Source of the DNA: Desulfuromonadaceae bacterium | Lineage (GTDB): Bacteria; Desulfobacterota; Desulfuromonadia; Desulfuromonadales; JAAYDE01 | Reading direction: 5' to 3' | Length of the DNA stretch: 40,101 bases | Assembly (NCBI GenBank): GCA_012512925.1 | Contig: JAAZDE010000021.1 | Location: 1-40,101, forward strand | Part shown: in pieces, positions 26,293 to 34,627 of the stretch | Position numbering within the stretch: position 1 is the first letter of the stretch | How the letters are laid out: every line of letters starts with the position of its first letter | Notes under the pieces: generated by a model | Told to the model about the DNA's origin: nothing | Databases searched by the model: none | The model's input: the letters and a program-made list of their open reading frames with translations, nothing else | Translations under genes and position numbers: made by a program

Positions 26293-27583
26293 AAAATCTC
26301 CATGTTCATAGAAGAATGCTCACCTTTTGTCGAAGACGAGCGTTTTTGATTTACCATTAAAAAAATAACGGCGCGTCCCTCTCTTTGACAACCTGGCTGT
26401 CCCTTTCAGAATTGTTTGTTTTGTTTTGCTGGATTGTTCCAGCGTTACCTTTGTTGAATATGATTCGAGCTATGTCACCTGAATTTTCGTTTAAAAGTGC
26501 CCTTTTTTTCGATATGGGATCATTACTTATCCTTGTTCGTAAGCAGAAACTCACAACTCATTTTTCTGCGATTGTGGAAGTTTTTTTCATTCGTTCCTTT
26601 ACCGACAGCACCACATGTGCCATTACCAGCCAAATATCAAAAAATTATTTCCTAATTAATACAAGAAGTTGCCTTTTGAAAGGTTTGCTTGAGGTCCAGA
26701 TGCTCATTTACATCCATCATTTCAGCATGTTCCCCTTTTGTGGTAGCAGCATCGAGAAAAATAGCCGGAACGATATTTAATTTTTTGATAAATAGTGAAG
26801 TGAATAATCGTGAAAAACTAATTTTTTTTGCTCTGACGATTTAATTTATTGAATGAATTCAATTTGTTGCGTACTTGTCCAGAATGGAGGGAGATTTTGT
26901 TTTTAAAGAAAATCGGCCGTGAATTAACTAGTCAACTCTGCAAAAAAGGTCAGTCCTTGTCCATGTCCTTCCCCGGGGGGGCGCCTGGGACTGAAGCTGG
27001 ACACAAAATCTTATCCATTTTTGTATAGTCAATGTCGTCTCAACCTCGCCCAGAAGCCCTCAACTTCCCTCCTTCCGGTAAACGATGGTCAGGAATACCC
27101 CAAAAAAATCCGTTCACAATTACATTCTCCCGGGCGTGGGTTGCTTTTGGTTTGCCGGATCCTCTCTGAAGATTAAAAGCAAAAAATTTCAGGAACCTGA
27201 AAAACTGTTGTCCCAAGAAGGTTTTGCCAACATCATGCCAGTGCTGGAAAGAGCTATATGGCAGGACGAAAAACAAATAAATTCAGCCGACTATGAATAA
27301 TTTTCAGGCCATTTATGACGCCAAACGGCGACATGGGGAGGTATCTTTCGGCCGGGGATGGAAAGATTGTCCGATTATTAAAAATCCGACCGCCGACAAG
27401 GGGACAATATGATCAGTGATTTTGTATGGTTGAACAGATTGAGAGGGGTGGGTGTGCTTTGTCGCTAAGGTGAGACGTTATAAGGGGGTGGGGAGTTTCG
27501 GGTTGCTGAAAGAAACGGAGTGGGGCGGAGGGGCGGCAGTTGTAAATCATCCTCTGCGGCAAAGGTGAAAGAACTACAAAGGA
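26293..27583. other. 1.29-kb AT-rich stretch with no convincing gene
   Basis: Between the secreted protein start and the prsR stop I find no frame with a good ribosome binding site, family motif or normal codon use. The open frames here (such as 26385-26780 plus and 27040-27276 minus) look random. Base composition is much more AT-rich than the flanks up to about 26930, with poly-T runs, then returns to GC-rich. A 7-bp inverted repeat ATTGAAT-GA-ATTCAAT lies at 26848-26863. The 5' region of the secreted gene and possibly regulatory sites are expected here; an old insertion or gene remnant is possible. Confidence 0.6.
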
Positions 27584-28963
27584 CTAGGAGTGCTGAAACC
27601 CGTGTTTCTTCATCAGGTCGTACAAAGTGGGGCGACTGACTCCCAACAGCTCCGAGGCCTTTAGAATATTTCCCTGATGCTGTTCCAGGGCCGCCAGGAT
27701 CATCTCTTTGTCAAGGCGGTCTCGGGCTTCCCGGAGAGTCAGGGTGCTCGGGGGTTTTTCGGAATTATTGGCGGCGGATCTGTCTTGACCGGCAAAATCG
27801 AGATCCGCCGGCTCTATGATCGAGGTTTCGGCCATGATCACCGCCCTTTTTACCCGATTTTCCAACTCGCGGACATTCCCCGGCCAGGAGTGGGCCTCCA
27901 ACTGACGAAGGGCGGCGGCACTGAACCTTCTGGCTCTTTTGTTGTGCATTTCGCCGAACCGCCTCAGAAAAAGGTTGGCCAGAAAGATGATATCGTTACC
28001 TCTTTCCCGCAAGGGGGGGAGTTCGATGATGATCACGCCGATGCGGTAGAAAAGATCCTCGCGGAACTTTCCGTCCTTGATGGCTTCCTTGATATTGGTG
28101 TTGGTAGCGGAGATGATCCGGGCATCGACCTCGATATTTTCCCTGCCACCGACCCTCTGGATCACCTTCTCCTGGATGAATCTCAGCACCTTGACCTGGA
28201 GGGAAAGAGGCATTTCTCCGATTTCGTCCAGAAAGAGCGTTCCTCCCTGGGCGGATTCAAATTTTCCCTGGACCCGTCCATATGCGCCGGTAAATGCCCC
28301 TTTTTCATGACCGAAAAGTTCCGATTCCAGAAGGGTTTCAGGTATGGCGCTGCAATTGATGGGGATGAATGGGGCCGATCTGCGGGGGCTGTTGCCATGG
28401 ATGGCGGCGGCCACCATCTCTTTTCCGGTGCCGCTTTCGCCAAGAATCAGTACCGGGACATCGCTGGAAGAGACCTTGCGGATGGTTTTAAATATTTCCA
28501 GCATGCTGGGGGAGTGGCCGAATATTCCTTGCATCTCCTTTCCTTCCGCTGAAAGCGCGGAATGGAGCTGACGATTTTCTTCTTCGATAACGGCAAGATG
28601 AAAGGCTCTGTTAAGAATGATGCGCAGTTCATCCAGATTGACCGGTTTGGTGTAATAATCGTAAGCGCCCATGCGTATGGCCTTCAAGGCGTTTTCCCGC
28701 TCTTCGTGGCCAGTCAGCACAATCACCTTGGTCCAGGGGGCCAGCCGCATAACCTCTTCCAGGCAGCGGAAACCTTCAGTGGAACCATCTTCATCAGGGG
28801 GCAGGCCGAGATCAAGAGTCATGACCTTCGGTTCATGTTCGCGGAAAAGTTCAAGCGCCCTGGCCACGCTATCGGCGGCAAAGACCTTGTACTCTTTGCT
28901 CAGGCCCCATTTGAGCTGTTTTTGTATCTCTTCCTTGTCATCCACAATCAGCAGAACATGCAT
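27584..28963 (-). CDS. prsR: PrsR-type sigma-54-dependent response regulator
   Basis: A 459-residue NtrC-type activator. The receiver domain (1-120) has acidic DD near the N-terminus, the phosphoacceptor in MTLDLGLPP and the switch Lys in YYTKPVN. The AAA+ domain has Walker A GESGTGKE, the sigma-54 contact loop GAFTGA and Walker B GGTLFLDEIGEM. A Fis-type HTH closes the protein (ILKASELLGVSRPTLYDLMKKHGF). Sequence style and the adjacent kinase match PrsR of the exosortase/PEP-CTERM two-component pair. The start MHVLLIVDD has GGAGG upstream; the longer frame extends into the kinase gene in another frame. It overlaps prsK by 26 nt. Confidence 0.93.
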   Translation of the reverse strand: MHVLLIVDDKEEIQKQLKWGLSKEYKVFAADSVARALELFREHEPKVMTLDLGLPPDEDGSTEGFRCLEEVMRLAPWTKVIVLTGHEERENALKAIRMGAYDYYTKPVNLDELRIILNRAFHLAVIEEENRQLHSALSAEGKEMQGIFGHSPSMLEIFKTIRKVSSSDVPVLILGESGTGKEMVAAAIHGNSPRRSAPFIPINCSAIPETLLESELFGHEKGAFTGAYGRVQGKFESAQGGTLFLDEIGEMPLSLQVKVLRFIQEKVIQRVGGRENIEVDARIISATNTNIKEAIKDGKFREDLFYRIGVIIIELPPLRERGNDIIFLANLFLRRFGEMHNKRARRFSAAALRQLEAHSWPGNVRELENRVKRAVIMAETSIIEPADLDFAGQDRSAANNSEKPPSTLTLREARDRLDKEMILAALEQHQGNILKASELLGVSRPTLYDLMKKHGFQHS

Positions 28964-31070
28964 TACCTTTTCCTCCGGATGGCGGCAGAGTTGACCTGTT
29001 GCTTTTAAAGGTGTTTCGATCCGATTGTGAAAGAGGGAGATAGACGCAGAAAACGGAGCCTTTTCCCTCTTCGCTGCTGACCTCGATGCGGCCGCCGTGG
29101 GCCTCGACAATATTTCTGCACTGATAAAGGCCGATGCCAAAGCCCTTTTTTTTGGTGGAATGGAAAGGGCGGAACAAGCACTTGTCGATAAAGTCACGGG
29201 ACATGCCAATGCCCTGATCAGCAACGCGCAGGAAAGCCTCCTTCCCTTGGCCCACCTCGATAGTCACCGGCGCCATTTCCGAACAGGCCTCGATACCGTT
29301 CATGACAAGGTTCAACAATACCTTTTGCAATTCCGCGGTATCTCCTTCCACCATGGCCGACTCCCCGGAGATCTTCACCAGATGGGTATTGAAAGTTTTG
29401 CCGCAGTCTTCGGCAATTTTCATCAGGTCACAGGGCCTTTTAGCCAGGATCTTTTTTTCCTGAAAATCCTTCAGTCTGGCGATAAGGGCCCTCATCCTTC
29501 CCACGCTGCCGGAGAGGGTGGCAAGCAAATCCGCCTGGAATTCGGGATCTCCGATAAAGTCTCTGGCGTTGGTGGTTGTCATGTCGAGGGCGGAAACCAG
29601 ATTTTTCAGATCGTGGATGACGAAAGCGGAAACCTTCCCGATAGCGGCCATTTCCCGTTGTTCCGAGAGTTCCACAATCAGTTTTTGACTCAGCAGTACG
29701 TTGGCCGATTGGCGGGCCAGAACCCTCATCAGATCATAATCCTCGTATGTGGCGATTTCACCAGGATTTATCTGTGGACCAAGAATGACGAAACCCTCCA
29801 GTTTCTCCTTGAAAAGAAGAGGGACAATGTAGGTGACTCCGTGTCGGAAAAGAAAATCCCCATTCTCTTCCAGGATTTCAGGGTTGTCGTCGCCAGCGTT
29901 GAAAACCCAGTCCCTTTTGTCAAGAAACCGAATCAGGGAATTATCGTGGGGGAAAACCGTTCCCAAAGTATCCATTTCCAGAGAGGCCAAACAGGTGTAG
30001 GCGTTTTTTCCTTCTTTCAGTGAAAAAAGAGATGCCGAGTGAACGGCAAAGGTTTTACAGAAAAAGGCGAGAATGGCCGCCCCCAGTTCCTCCAGGCTGT
30101 TTTTGGCGGTTATGGTTTGAGTGAATTCCAGCCACTGGTTCCGATAGTCGTATTTCTGGCGGTAAAAGTTTTTGTGCAAAAAAACCTTTAACCTGCGTTT
30201 TGCCGTTTCCGAAAGCAATACCACGGAAAAGGCAACGCCCGCGAGGAGGGCGACCAGCCCCAAAAAGGTTTTTTGGGGGGAGGCGCCCAGATAGCGCATC
30301 CCTTCTCCTGCCAGTCCCAATCCGAGGAAATAGATGCCGATAATCAGGACAACAACCGACCGCACGGCCATGTCCCTGGAAATATAAAGTCCTGACAGCC
30401 CTCCCCGCCGGAAGAAGGAATAGAAGATCATCCCGCAGCCCAGCAGCAGGGCGGCGCTTTTTTCCGCCATCAGTCCCATGTTCAGCGTCCGGTACAGGAG
30501 TCCCTGACTGTAATAAAGTATAAACATGGCCAGGATGACCCCTGCCCCGATAATTTCGAATTTGACCCGCCACTTTTCCAGCGCCGGTAAAGACAAAAGG
30601 TTTCTTTCCAGGTTGGCGAGGGTGAGGATGAAAAAAAGCAGCAGAGCAAGATAGAAAAAATAGCCGACATTACCAAGAAAGATCAATTTTTCGTGGGGGA
30701 AGTCAGGCGAATAGAAAAAGTTTTCCATCGGGACGAAGATGGCAACAGGTACAAAGAACAGGGAAATGGTTATTGCCCCTCGTTGAAAAATACCAAGCTT
30801 ATGAAATCCTCCTTGTCTTGCAAAGAAAAGGGAATAGGAAAGCCACAGGATCGGGAGAAGGGATTCAGCAATGAGTGTGGCCCTTTTCCAATAGGAAAAA
30901 TGCTGAGGATTTCGCAACACCAGAAAGTCACAGAGTTCAACAGCGGCGCAGCAGATCAGGGCGCCACCCAGAAAAAGAGAACTGAGATAATGTCGCTTTG
31001 CGGCAAAAACATACAGGACCAGAAGGAGAATTGACGTTATAACCGCTATTGGAAGAAAGAGATGAGGCAT
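28938..31070 (-). CDS. prsK: PrsK-type membrane sensor histidine kinase
   Basis: The 710-residue kinase has about eight hydrophobic segments in the first 300 residues, a GAF-like region (about 325-480) and a HisKA/HATPase core. The H-box is AFVIHDLKNLVSALD, the N-box LLNLVMNGIEAC, the G1 box VADQGIGM, and FHSTKKKGFGIGLYQCRNIVEAHGG follows. The architecture and sequence match PrsK, the kinase of exosortase (PEP-CTERM) systems, which pairs with PrsR. It is 5' of prsR with a 26-nt overlap. No exosortase, PEP-CTERM protein or polysaccharide gene is in the window. The upstream 385 bp contains a comM fragment and no strong promoter by eye. Confidence 0.93.
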   Translation of the reverse strand: MPHLFLPIAVITSILLLVLYVFAAKRHYLSSLFLGGALICCAAVELCDFLVLRNPQHFSYWKRATLIAESLLPILWLSYSLFFARQGGFHKLGIFQRGAITISLFFVPVAIFVPMENFFYSPDFPHEKLIFLGNVGYFFYLALLLFFILTLANLERNLLSLPALEKWRVKFEIIGAGVILAMFILYYSQGLLYRTLNMGLMAEKSAALLLGCGMIFYSFFRRGGLSGLYISRDMAVRSVVVLIIGIYFLGLGLAGEGMRYLGASPQKTFLGLVALLAGVAFSVVLLSETAKRRLKVFLHKNFYRQKYDYRNQWLEFTQTITAKNSLEELGAAILAFFCKTFAVHSASLFSLKEGKNAYTCLASLEMDTLGTVFPHDNSLIRFLDKRDWVFNAGDDNPEILEENGDFLFRHGVTYIVPLLFKEKLEGFVILGPQINPGEIATYEDYDLMRVLARQSANVLLSQKLIVELSEQREMAAIGKVSAFVIHDLKNLVSALDMTTTNARDFIGDPEFQADLLATLSGSVGRMRALIARLKDFQEKKILAKRPCDLMKIAEDCGKTFNTHLVKISGESAMVEGDTAELQKVLLNLVMNGIEACSEMAPVTIEVGQGKEAFLRVADQGIGMSRDFIDKCLFRPFHSTKKKGFGIGLYQCRNIVEAHGGRIEVSSEEGKGSVFCVYLPLSQSDRNTFKSNRSTLPPSGGKGNACSADCG

Positions 31071-31218
31071 AGGGCAAACATCTTTTGACTTTAAGGGGGA
31101 AGTTTCTCTATCAAAGATAAAGAAAAACGGCCTGATTTCAATTTTTAAAAGAAAATTAATTGAAAATAAAGTGACGTGTGAAAAATTCTTTCGCGCAAGG
31201 GAAACATTTGAGCAGTCG

Positions 31219-31290
31219 TGGATCGCCTCGGCGAGATGGTCCTGAAAGGTGTTTTCCTCTCCGCCGGGATCGGCGACGCGACCATTGAAA
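31219..31290 (-). pseudogene. Decayed fragment of the comM 3' end
   Basis: Bases 31219-31276 match 39941-39998, the 3' part of the comM gene at the right end of the window. By eye 50 of 58 positions are identical without gaps, and the first 21 are identical. On the minus strand the fragment reads VADPGGEENTFQDHLAEAIH against [20 protein letters not shown] in comM. It has the same orientation as comM, lies in the 385-bp gap between prsK and the TVP38 gene, and has no start or continuing frame. It is most likely a duplicated or rearranged remnant. The rest of the 31071-31455 gap shows nothing recognisable. Confidence 0.8.
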
Positions 31291-31455
31291 GAGGAAAAAA
31301 GAAAGAAAGATAAGTCAGGGCGGCTGGCGATCTATTCCGTCGGTGTCAAAAAAAGTAGCTTGCATTAACTTTCCGCCGGGGATGAACATGTGGCAAAATA
31401 CCCGCCACAGTCAATCAAGACGAATTATAAATTGTGAAAATGGGAGGTTGGCGGA

Positions 31456-32157
31456 ATGAAAAACCGGAGCACGAAAATCCTTCTTGTATTGGCGCTGGTG
31501 GTGGCAGTCGGGTTGTTTTTCGCCTTTGACCTCGAGCGGTTCATGACTCTGGATTTTTTGAAAGACCAACAGGAAAGTTTTCAGAGTTTTTACGCCGACC
31601 ACCGCATGGCGACACTGGGGGCCTTTTTCCTCCTATATGTACTTGTCACGGCCCTTTCCCTTCCTGGTGCTGTAGTCATGACAATTGCGGCCGGCCTTCT
31701 CTTCGGCTTGTGGACAGGGGTGATCCTGGTGTCCTTCGCCAGCACCATCGGTGCCACCCTCGCCTTTCTGGTCAGCCGGTTTCTCCTGCGGAACTGGGTC
31801 CAGACCAAATTCCGCAACCGTCTTCAGGCCGTCAACAATGGAATTGAGACCGAGGGGGTTTTCTACCTTTTTACCCTGCGTCTTGTCCCGATCTTTCCTT
31901 TTTTTGTAATCAATCTGGTTATGGGCCTCACTCCCATGCGCACCCTCACATTCTACTGGGTAAGTCAGCTTGGAATGCTGCCCGGGACCGCGGTTTACGT
32001 CAATGCCGGTACTCAACTCGGCCGGATCGAGAGTCTTTCCGGAATTCTTTCCCCCACGCTGCTGTTTTCCTTTGCCCTCCTCGGGATTTTTCCCCTCATT
32101 GTCCGCAAAGGGGTCGATATCATGAAAAAACGCAAAAAATTCCATCGGGAGGATTAA
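31456..32157 (+). CDS. TVP38/TMEM64 (VTT/DedA-like) membrane protein
   Basis: The 233-residue integral membrane protein has an N-terminal anchor segment. The VTT-domain hallmarks are LSLPGAVVMTIAAGLLFG with the re-entrant-loop-type Pro-Gly, IGATLAFLVSRFLLR, and FTLRLVPIFPFFVINLVMGLT. A basic tail (MKKRKKFHRED) ends it. DedA/TVP38 members are linked to lipid scrambling or undecaprenyl-phosphate flipping, but this member's substrate is unknown. GGGAGG precedes the ATG. It is a single plus-strand gene, convergent with sixA 64 nt downstream. Confidence 0.92.
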   Translation: MKNRSTKILLVLALVVAVGLFFAFDLERFMTLDFLKDQQESFQSFYADHRMATLGAFFLLYVLVTALSLPGAVVMTIAAGLLFGLWTGVILVSFASTIGATLAFLVSRFLLRNWVQTKFRNRLQAVNNGIETEGVFYLFTLRLVPIFPFFVINLVMGLTPMRTLTFYWVSQLGMLPGTAVYVNAGTQLGRIESLSGILSPTLLFSFALLGIFPLIVRKGVDIMKKRKKFHRED

Positions 32158-32221
32158 AGAATGCAAGAACACTCCTTGAGATCGATGATCCCGGTCAAAA
32201 ACCCGCGTTAGATCAAGTTGG

Positions 32222-32725
32222 TCATTTCATTTTATCTGGTCCTTTTGGGGAATCCTCAAAAAGGACTGTTCCTGAATGGGCCTGAATGTGCTGCCAGGAT
32301 TCCACGGGCAACCGGAGGCTGACCAAACCGCAGGTGACGATTTCGTTGATTTCCTGGGATGCCAGGAAGTTGGCCAGTGCCGTAAGTTCCGGATTGTGTC
32401 CTATCAAAAGCACATCGCTGAACCTGTCATCAATTTTTCTTATAACATTCAATAATGTATCCACATCCCTCTGGTAAAGGAGCGGTTCGTAAATGACGCT
32501 TTGAACCGAGCCGCCCAGTTCCGGGATGACCCTTTCAGAGGTTTGCCGGGCTCGGACTGCAGGGCTGGACAGAATCAGCTGCGGCAGACTATGGCGTCTG
32601 GTGAGGCGGCGGGCCATGACCGGGGCATTCTCCCGCCCTCTTTTTTTAAGTGGACGGTCGAAATCCTTCAGGCCTGGGTCTTTCCAACTGGATTTGGCGT
32701 GACGCATCAGGGTCAGGTTCTTCAT
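32222..32725 (-). CDS. sixA: SixA-type phosphohistidine phosphatase
   Basis: The 167-residue protein of the histidine phosphatase superfamily has the catalytic RHA motif (LTLMRHAKSSW, about 4-14), SSPAVRARQTSE and the second His in LLIGHNPELTALANFL. SixA in E. coli removes phosphate from His on phosphotransfer proteins. The ATG has a strong GGAGGGA site. The gene directly follows a broken parA, and the old parA frame runs into its 5' end. The location after ppk1 and CHAD suggests co-transcription with the polyphosphate genes; a role there is inference. Confidence 0.9.
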   Translation of the reverse strand: MKNLTLMRHAKSSWKDPGLKDFDRPLKKRGRENAPVMARRLTRRHSLPQLILSSPAVRARQTSERVIPELGGSVQSVIYEPLLYQRDVDTLLNVIRKIDDRFSDVLLIGHNPELTALANFLASQEINEIVTCGLVSLRLPVESWQHIQAHSGTVLFEDSPKGPDKMK

Positions 32726-32747
32726 GTTCCCTCCAGGTTTTTTCCCC

Positions 32748-33041
32748 TACATTCAACCAAAGATCCAAATGACGACAGGAAAAGTCAGCGGGCAGTAGAT
32801 CAAGGTTTTCAAAATCGGTTCCCTTGACCAGACCTGTTAGATCGGGTTTGCCGCGAAACAGGTTTTTGCCTCCTCCTTTAATTTTCGGTTTGACGCGAAA
32901 ATAGAAAGTCGCCGCCACTTGCGGGTCGAGATCCCATACCAAGGTGGTCATCCCTTCGCTTGAGGCAATTCATGGGGGGTTGACGGCTGCGGCGGTTTTG
33001 CCGACACCGCTCTTGATGTTGCAGGTAGCAAGGATTTTCAT
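32748..33041 (-). pseudogene. Broken ParA-family ATPase gene
   Basis: The remnant starts with ATG 33041, which overlaps the CHAD stop as ATGA. It reads MKILATCNIKSGVGKTAAAVN with an intact deviant Walker A (KSGVGKT), then hits an in-frame TGA at 32972-32970 (codon 24). The frame continues with TTLVWDLDPQVAATFYF (the Walker A' region) and KGTDFENLDLLPADFSCRHLDLW. All similarity then ends after about 98 codons, just before the sixA ribosome binding site. A full ParA would be about 250-300 residues, so Walker B and the C-terminal half are lost. No frameshift is needed; one nonsense mutation and a 3' deletion explain the state. Confidence 0.9.
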
Positions 33042-34627
33042 TTTGCGGTTTCTTTCTGAAAAACCTTCTGCCGAAAAAGGGACCGGCAAGTCCGGCGATT
33101 TGCCAAAGCCGAAAAATCGGTAAAAAGGGAACCAATTTTTTTTCGGAAAGCCAGTTGCTGACAGTGCACATGGTCGATGAGAACCTCTATGGCCATGAAA
33201 ACTGAATCGGGAAGGTCGCTTCGCTCCTGTTGCATTTCCTGGCGGAACTGATGTAGGGCGCTGGTTTGAATCGTGATGTCCTGGAAGCCGCCCAGGTTGT
33301 CCTGGAATTCTTTCAGTGTTTTGATCAATTTGCGTATTACATCGGCAGGATAAAGGCTTTGGAAGAATTCCATCAGATAGCGGAGCTTTTTGCAGGCGAT
33401 GCGCAACTCGTGGAGAGCTTCAGGGGGCGATGAATCATCAATGACGGCGCCTTTTTTCCAGACCTGCCGGCAGGTTTTCCAGATGCGCCGCGAGGCGATC
33501 TTCCCGATCGACTGCTCGGCCTTGTGCGGCCAGATCGTTGATTCCATCGGCATTTCCAGAAATTCACGCCACTCCCTGAGGAGGCGTTGACATCGTTTCG
33601 AAGCGAGTTGCCGGGCGAGAACTTTTTGTGCTTTTTTTTGACGCAGGGTCAGAAAACCATGCAGTGGTTCCAGATCGTTCCTCATCGGTTCAGGAAGGGA
33701 CATTTGGTAGGTTGGCCATTTTAGCAGATAGACATCGAGATCGCGGGTCGGGCCGGTGATCTCTCCCAACCACTTGAATTCCGGACGGAACCTCTCAAGA
33801 ACCTGGTCCGGGAGCACTCCTTTGATCTGGTTGACAAGGCTGCGGGTCCTGCGCAGCGCCACCCTGAAATCGTGCAGAAATTCCGAATCGGTGCCCCTTC
33901 TCGCACCGTCCAGATTGCACTCCATGATGGTCAGCAACTGTTCCAAGATCAACTTAATGGCGGAGCCTGATGCCATGGAGGCTACCAAGTTCAGATCAAG
34001 CTTGCCGGAATAATCCTGCGATTTTTTACCGAGGCAGCGGAGGGCTTCTTCAAGTTCCGCTTCTGCAGTTTGGCATGACAGGGTTTTTTCAATCAGTTTG
34101 CGGGCATGATCATAATGCTTGCGATAACCATTCAGAGGCTCCAGGCGGATTCTGTGAGGCAATGAAAATCGACCACCCTCATTGAGGATGGCCGACTCAA
34201 CGCAAATCCGCAGCACGGATTTTCCATTCTTGTTGAGAAGTTTTCCTTGATAGGCGACGACGTCAACGGATGCTACCGGCAGCAAAGCGCGCATCTCAAT
34301 GATGGAGGCAATTTTTTCCCGCAACGGCCCTCTGGGCAAATCGCGAGCGAATCGGGGGGTGCTCATGGATATCTGCCCCAGTGTCATGTTATCCGCCAGA
34401 CGCCGCCACCAGGTGCGAATCTGGTGTGAACGTCTTTCTTCCATCAATGAACTGCCGTGGCGATGAAGACGCCAATCGAATGTGTCGAAATAGGTGCGGC
34501 AAGATTTTTCCGGAGCCTTGGTCTTCACCTTACCGAGGGCTTCCAGCAGGGTGAATGAGTCCTGGGGAGTGTGATTTTCGGGGAGAAGATAGTGGCAAGA
34601 TCCACGGGTCATTGGCTTTATCATCAC
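33038..34627 (-). CDS. CYTH-like/CHAD domain protein (polyphosphate-binding type)
   Basis: The 529-residue protein has an N-terminal CYTH-like region (about 1-200; TYFDTFDWRLHRHGSSLMEE) and a C-terminal CHAD domain. The two CHAD helical repeats each carry the conserved His and basic residues: LHDFRVALRRTRSL (about 252-265) and ALHELRIACKKLRYLMEFF (about 405-423). CHAD domains bind polyphosphate and localise to polyphosphate granules in studied bacteria. It is coupled at both ends by ATGA overlaps, to ppk1 upstream and to the broken parA downstream. An alternative start is Met6 (MTRGSC). A granule-associated role is strongly suggested by context. Confidence 0.9.
   Translation of the reverse strand: MMIKPMTRGSCHYLLPENHTPQDSFTLLEALGKVKTKAPEKSCRTYFDTFDWRLHRHGSSLMEERRSHQIRTWWRRLADNMTLGQISMSTPRFARDLPRGPLREKIASIIEMRALLPVASVDVVAYQGKLLNKNGKSVLRICVESAILNEGGRFSLPHRIRLEPLNGYRKHYDHARKLIEKTLSCQTAEAELEEALRCLGKKSQDYSGKLDLNLVASMASGSAIKLILEQLLTIMECNLDGARRGTDSEFLHDFRVALRRTRSLVNQIKGVLPDQVLERFRPEFKWLGEITGPTRDLDVYLLKWPTYQMSLPEPMRNDLEPLHGFLTLRQKKAQKVLARQLASKRCQRLLREWREFLEMPMESTIWPHKAEQSIGKIASRRIWKTCRQVWKKGAVIDDSSPPEALHELRIACKKLRYLMEFFQSLYPADVIRKLIKTLKEFQDNLGGFQDITIQTSALHQFRQEMQQERSDLPDSVFMAIEVLIDHVHCQQLAFRKKIGSLFTDFSALANRRTCRSLFRQKVFQKETAK

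Noticed and set aside
26385-26780. 131-codon plus-strand frame in the AT-rich gap
   Set aside because: No ribosome binding site, odd composition (Phe/Leu/Ser-rich from poly-T) and no recognisable motif; most likely chance.
27226-27245. Sigma-54-like site on the minus strand (TGGCAT-GATGT-TGGCA)
   Set aside because: GG-N10-GC spacing is right, but the match is imperfect and the nearest downstream gene start is over 900 nt away.
27040-27300. Two short overlapping frames on opposite strands (78 and 71 codons)
   Set aside because: Neither has a start site or family resemblance; considered as transposase remnants, but no motif supports that.
31390-31409. Sigma-54-like site before the TVP38 gene (TGGCA...CCGCC), also a TGTGGC/GCCACA inverted repeat
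   Set aside because: The GG and GC are 10 nt apart, but the -12 element is CCGC rather than TTGC; too weak to call as a promoter or operator.
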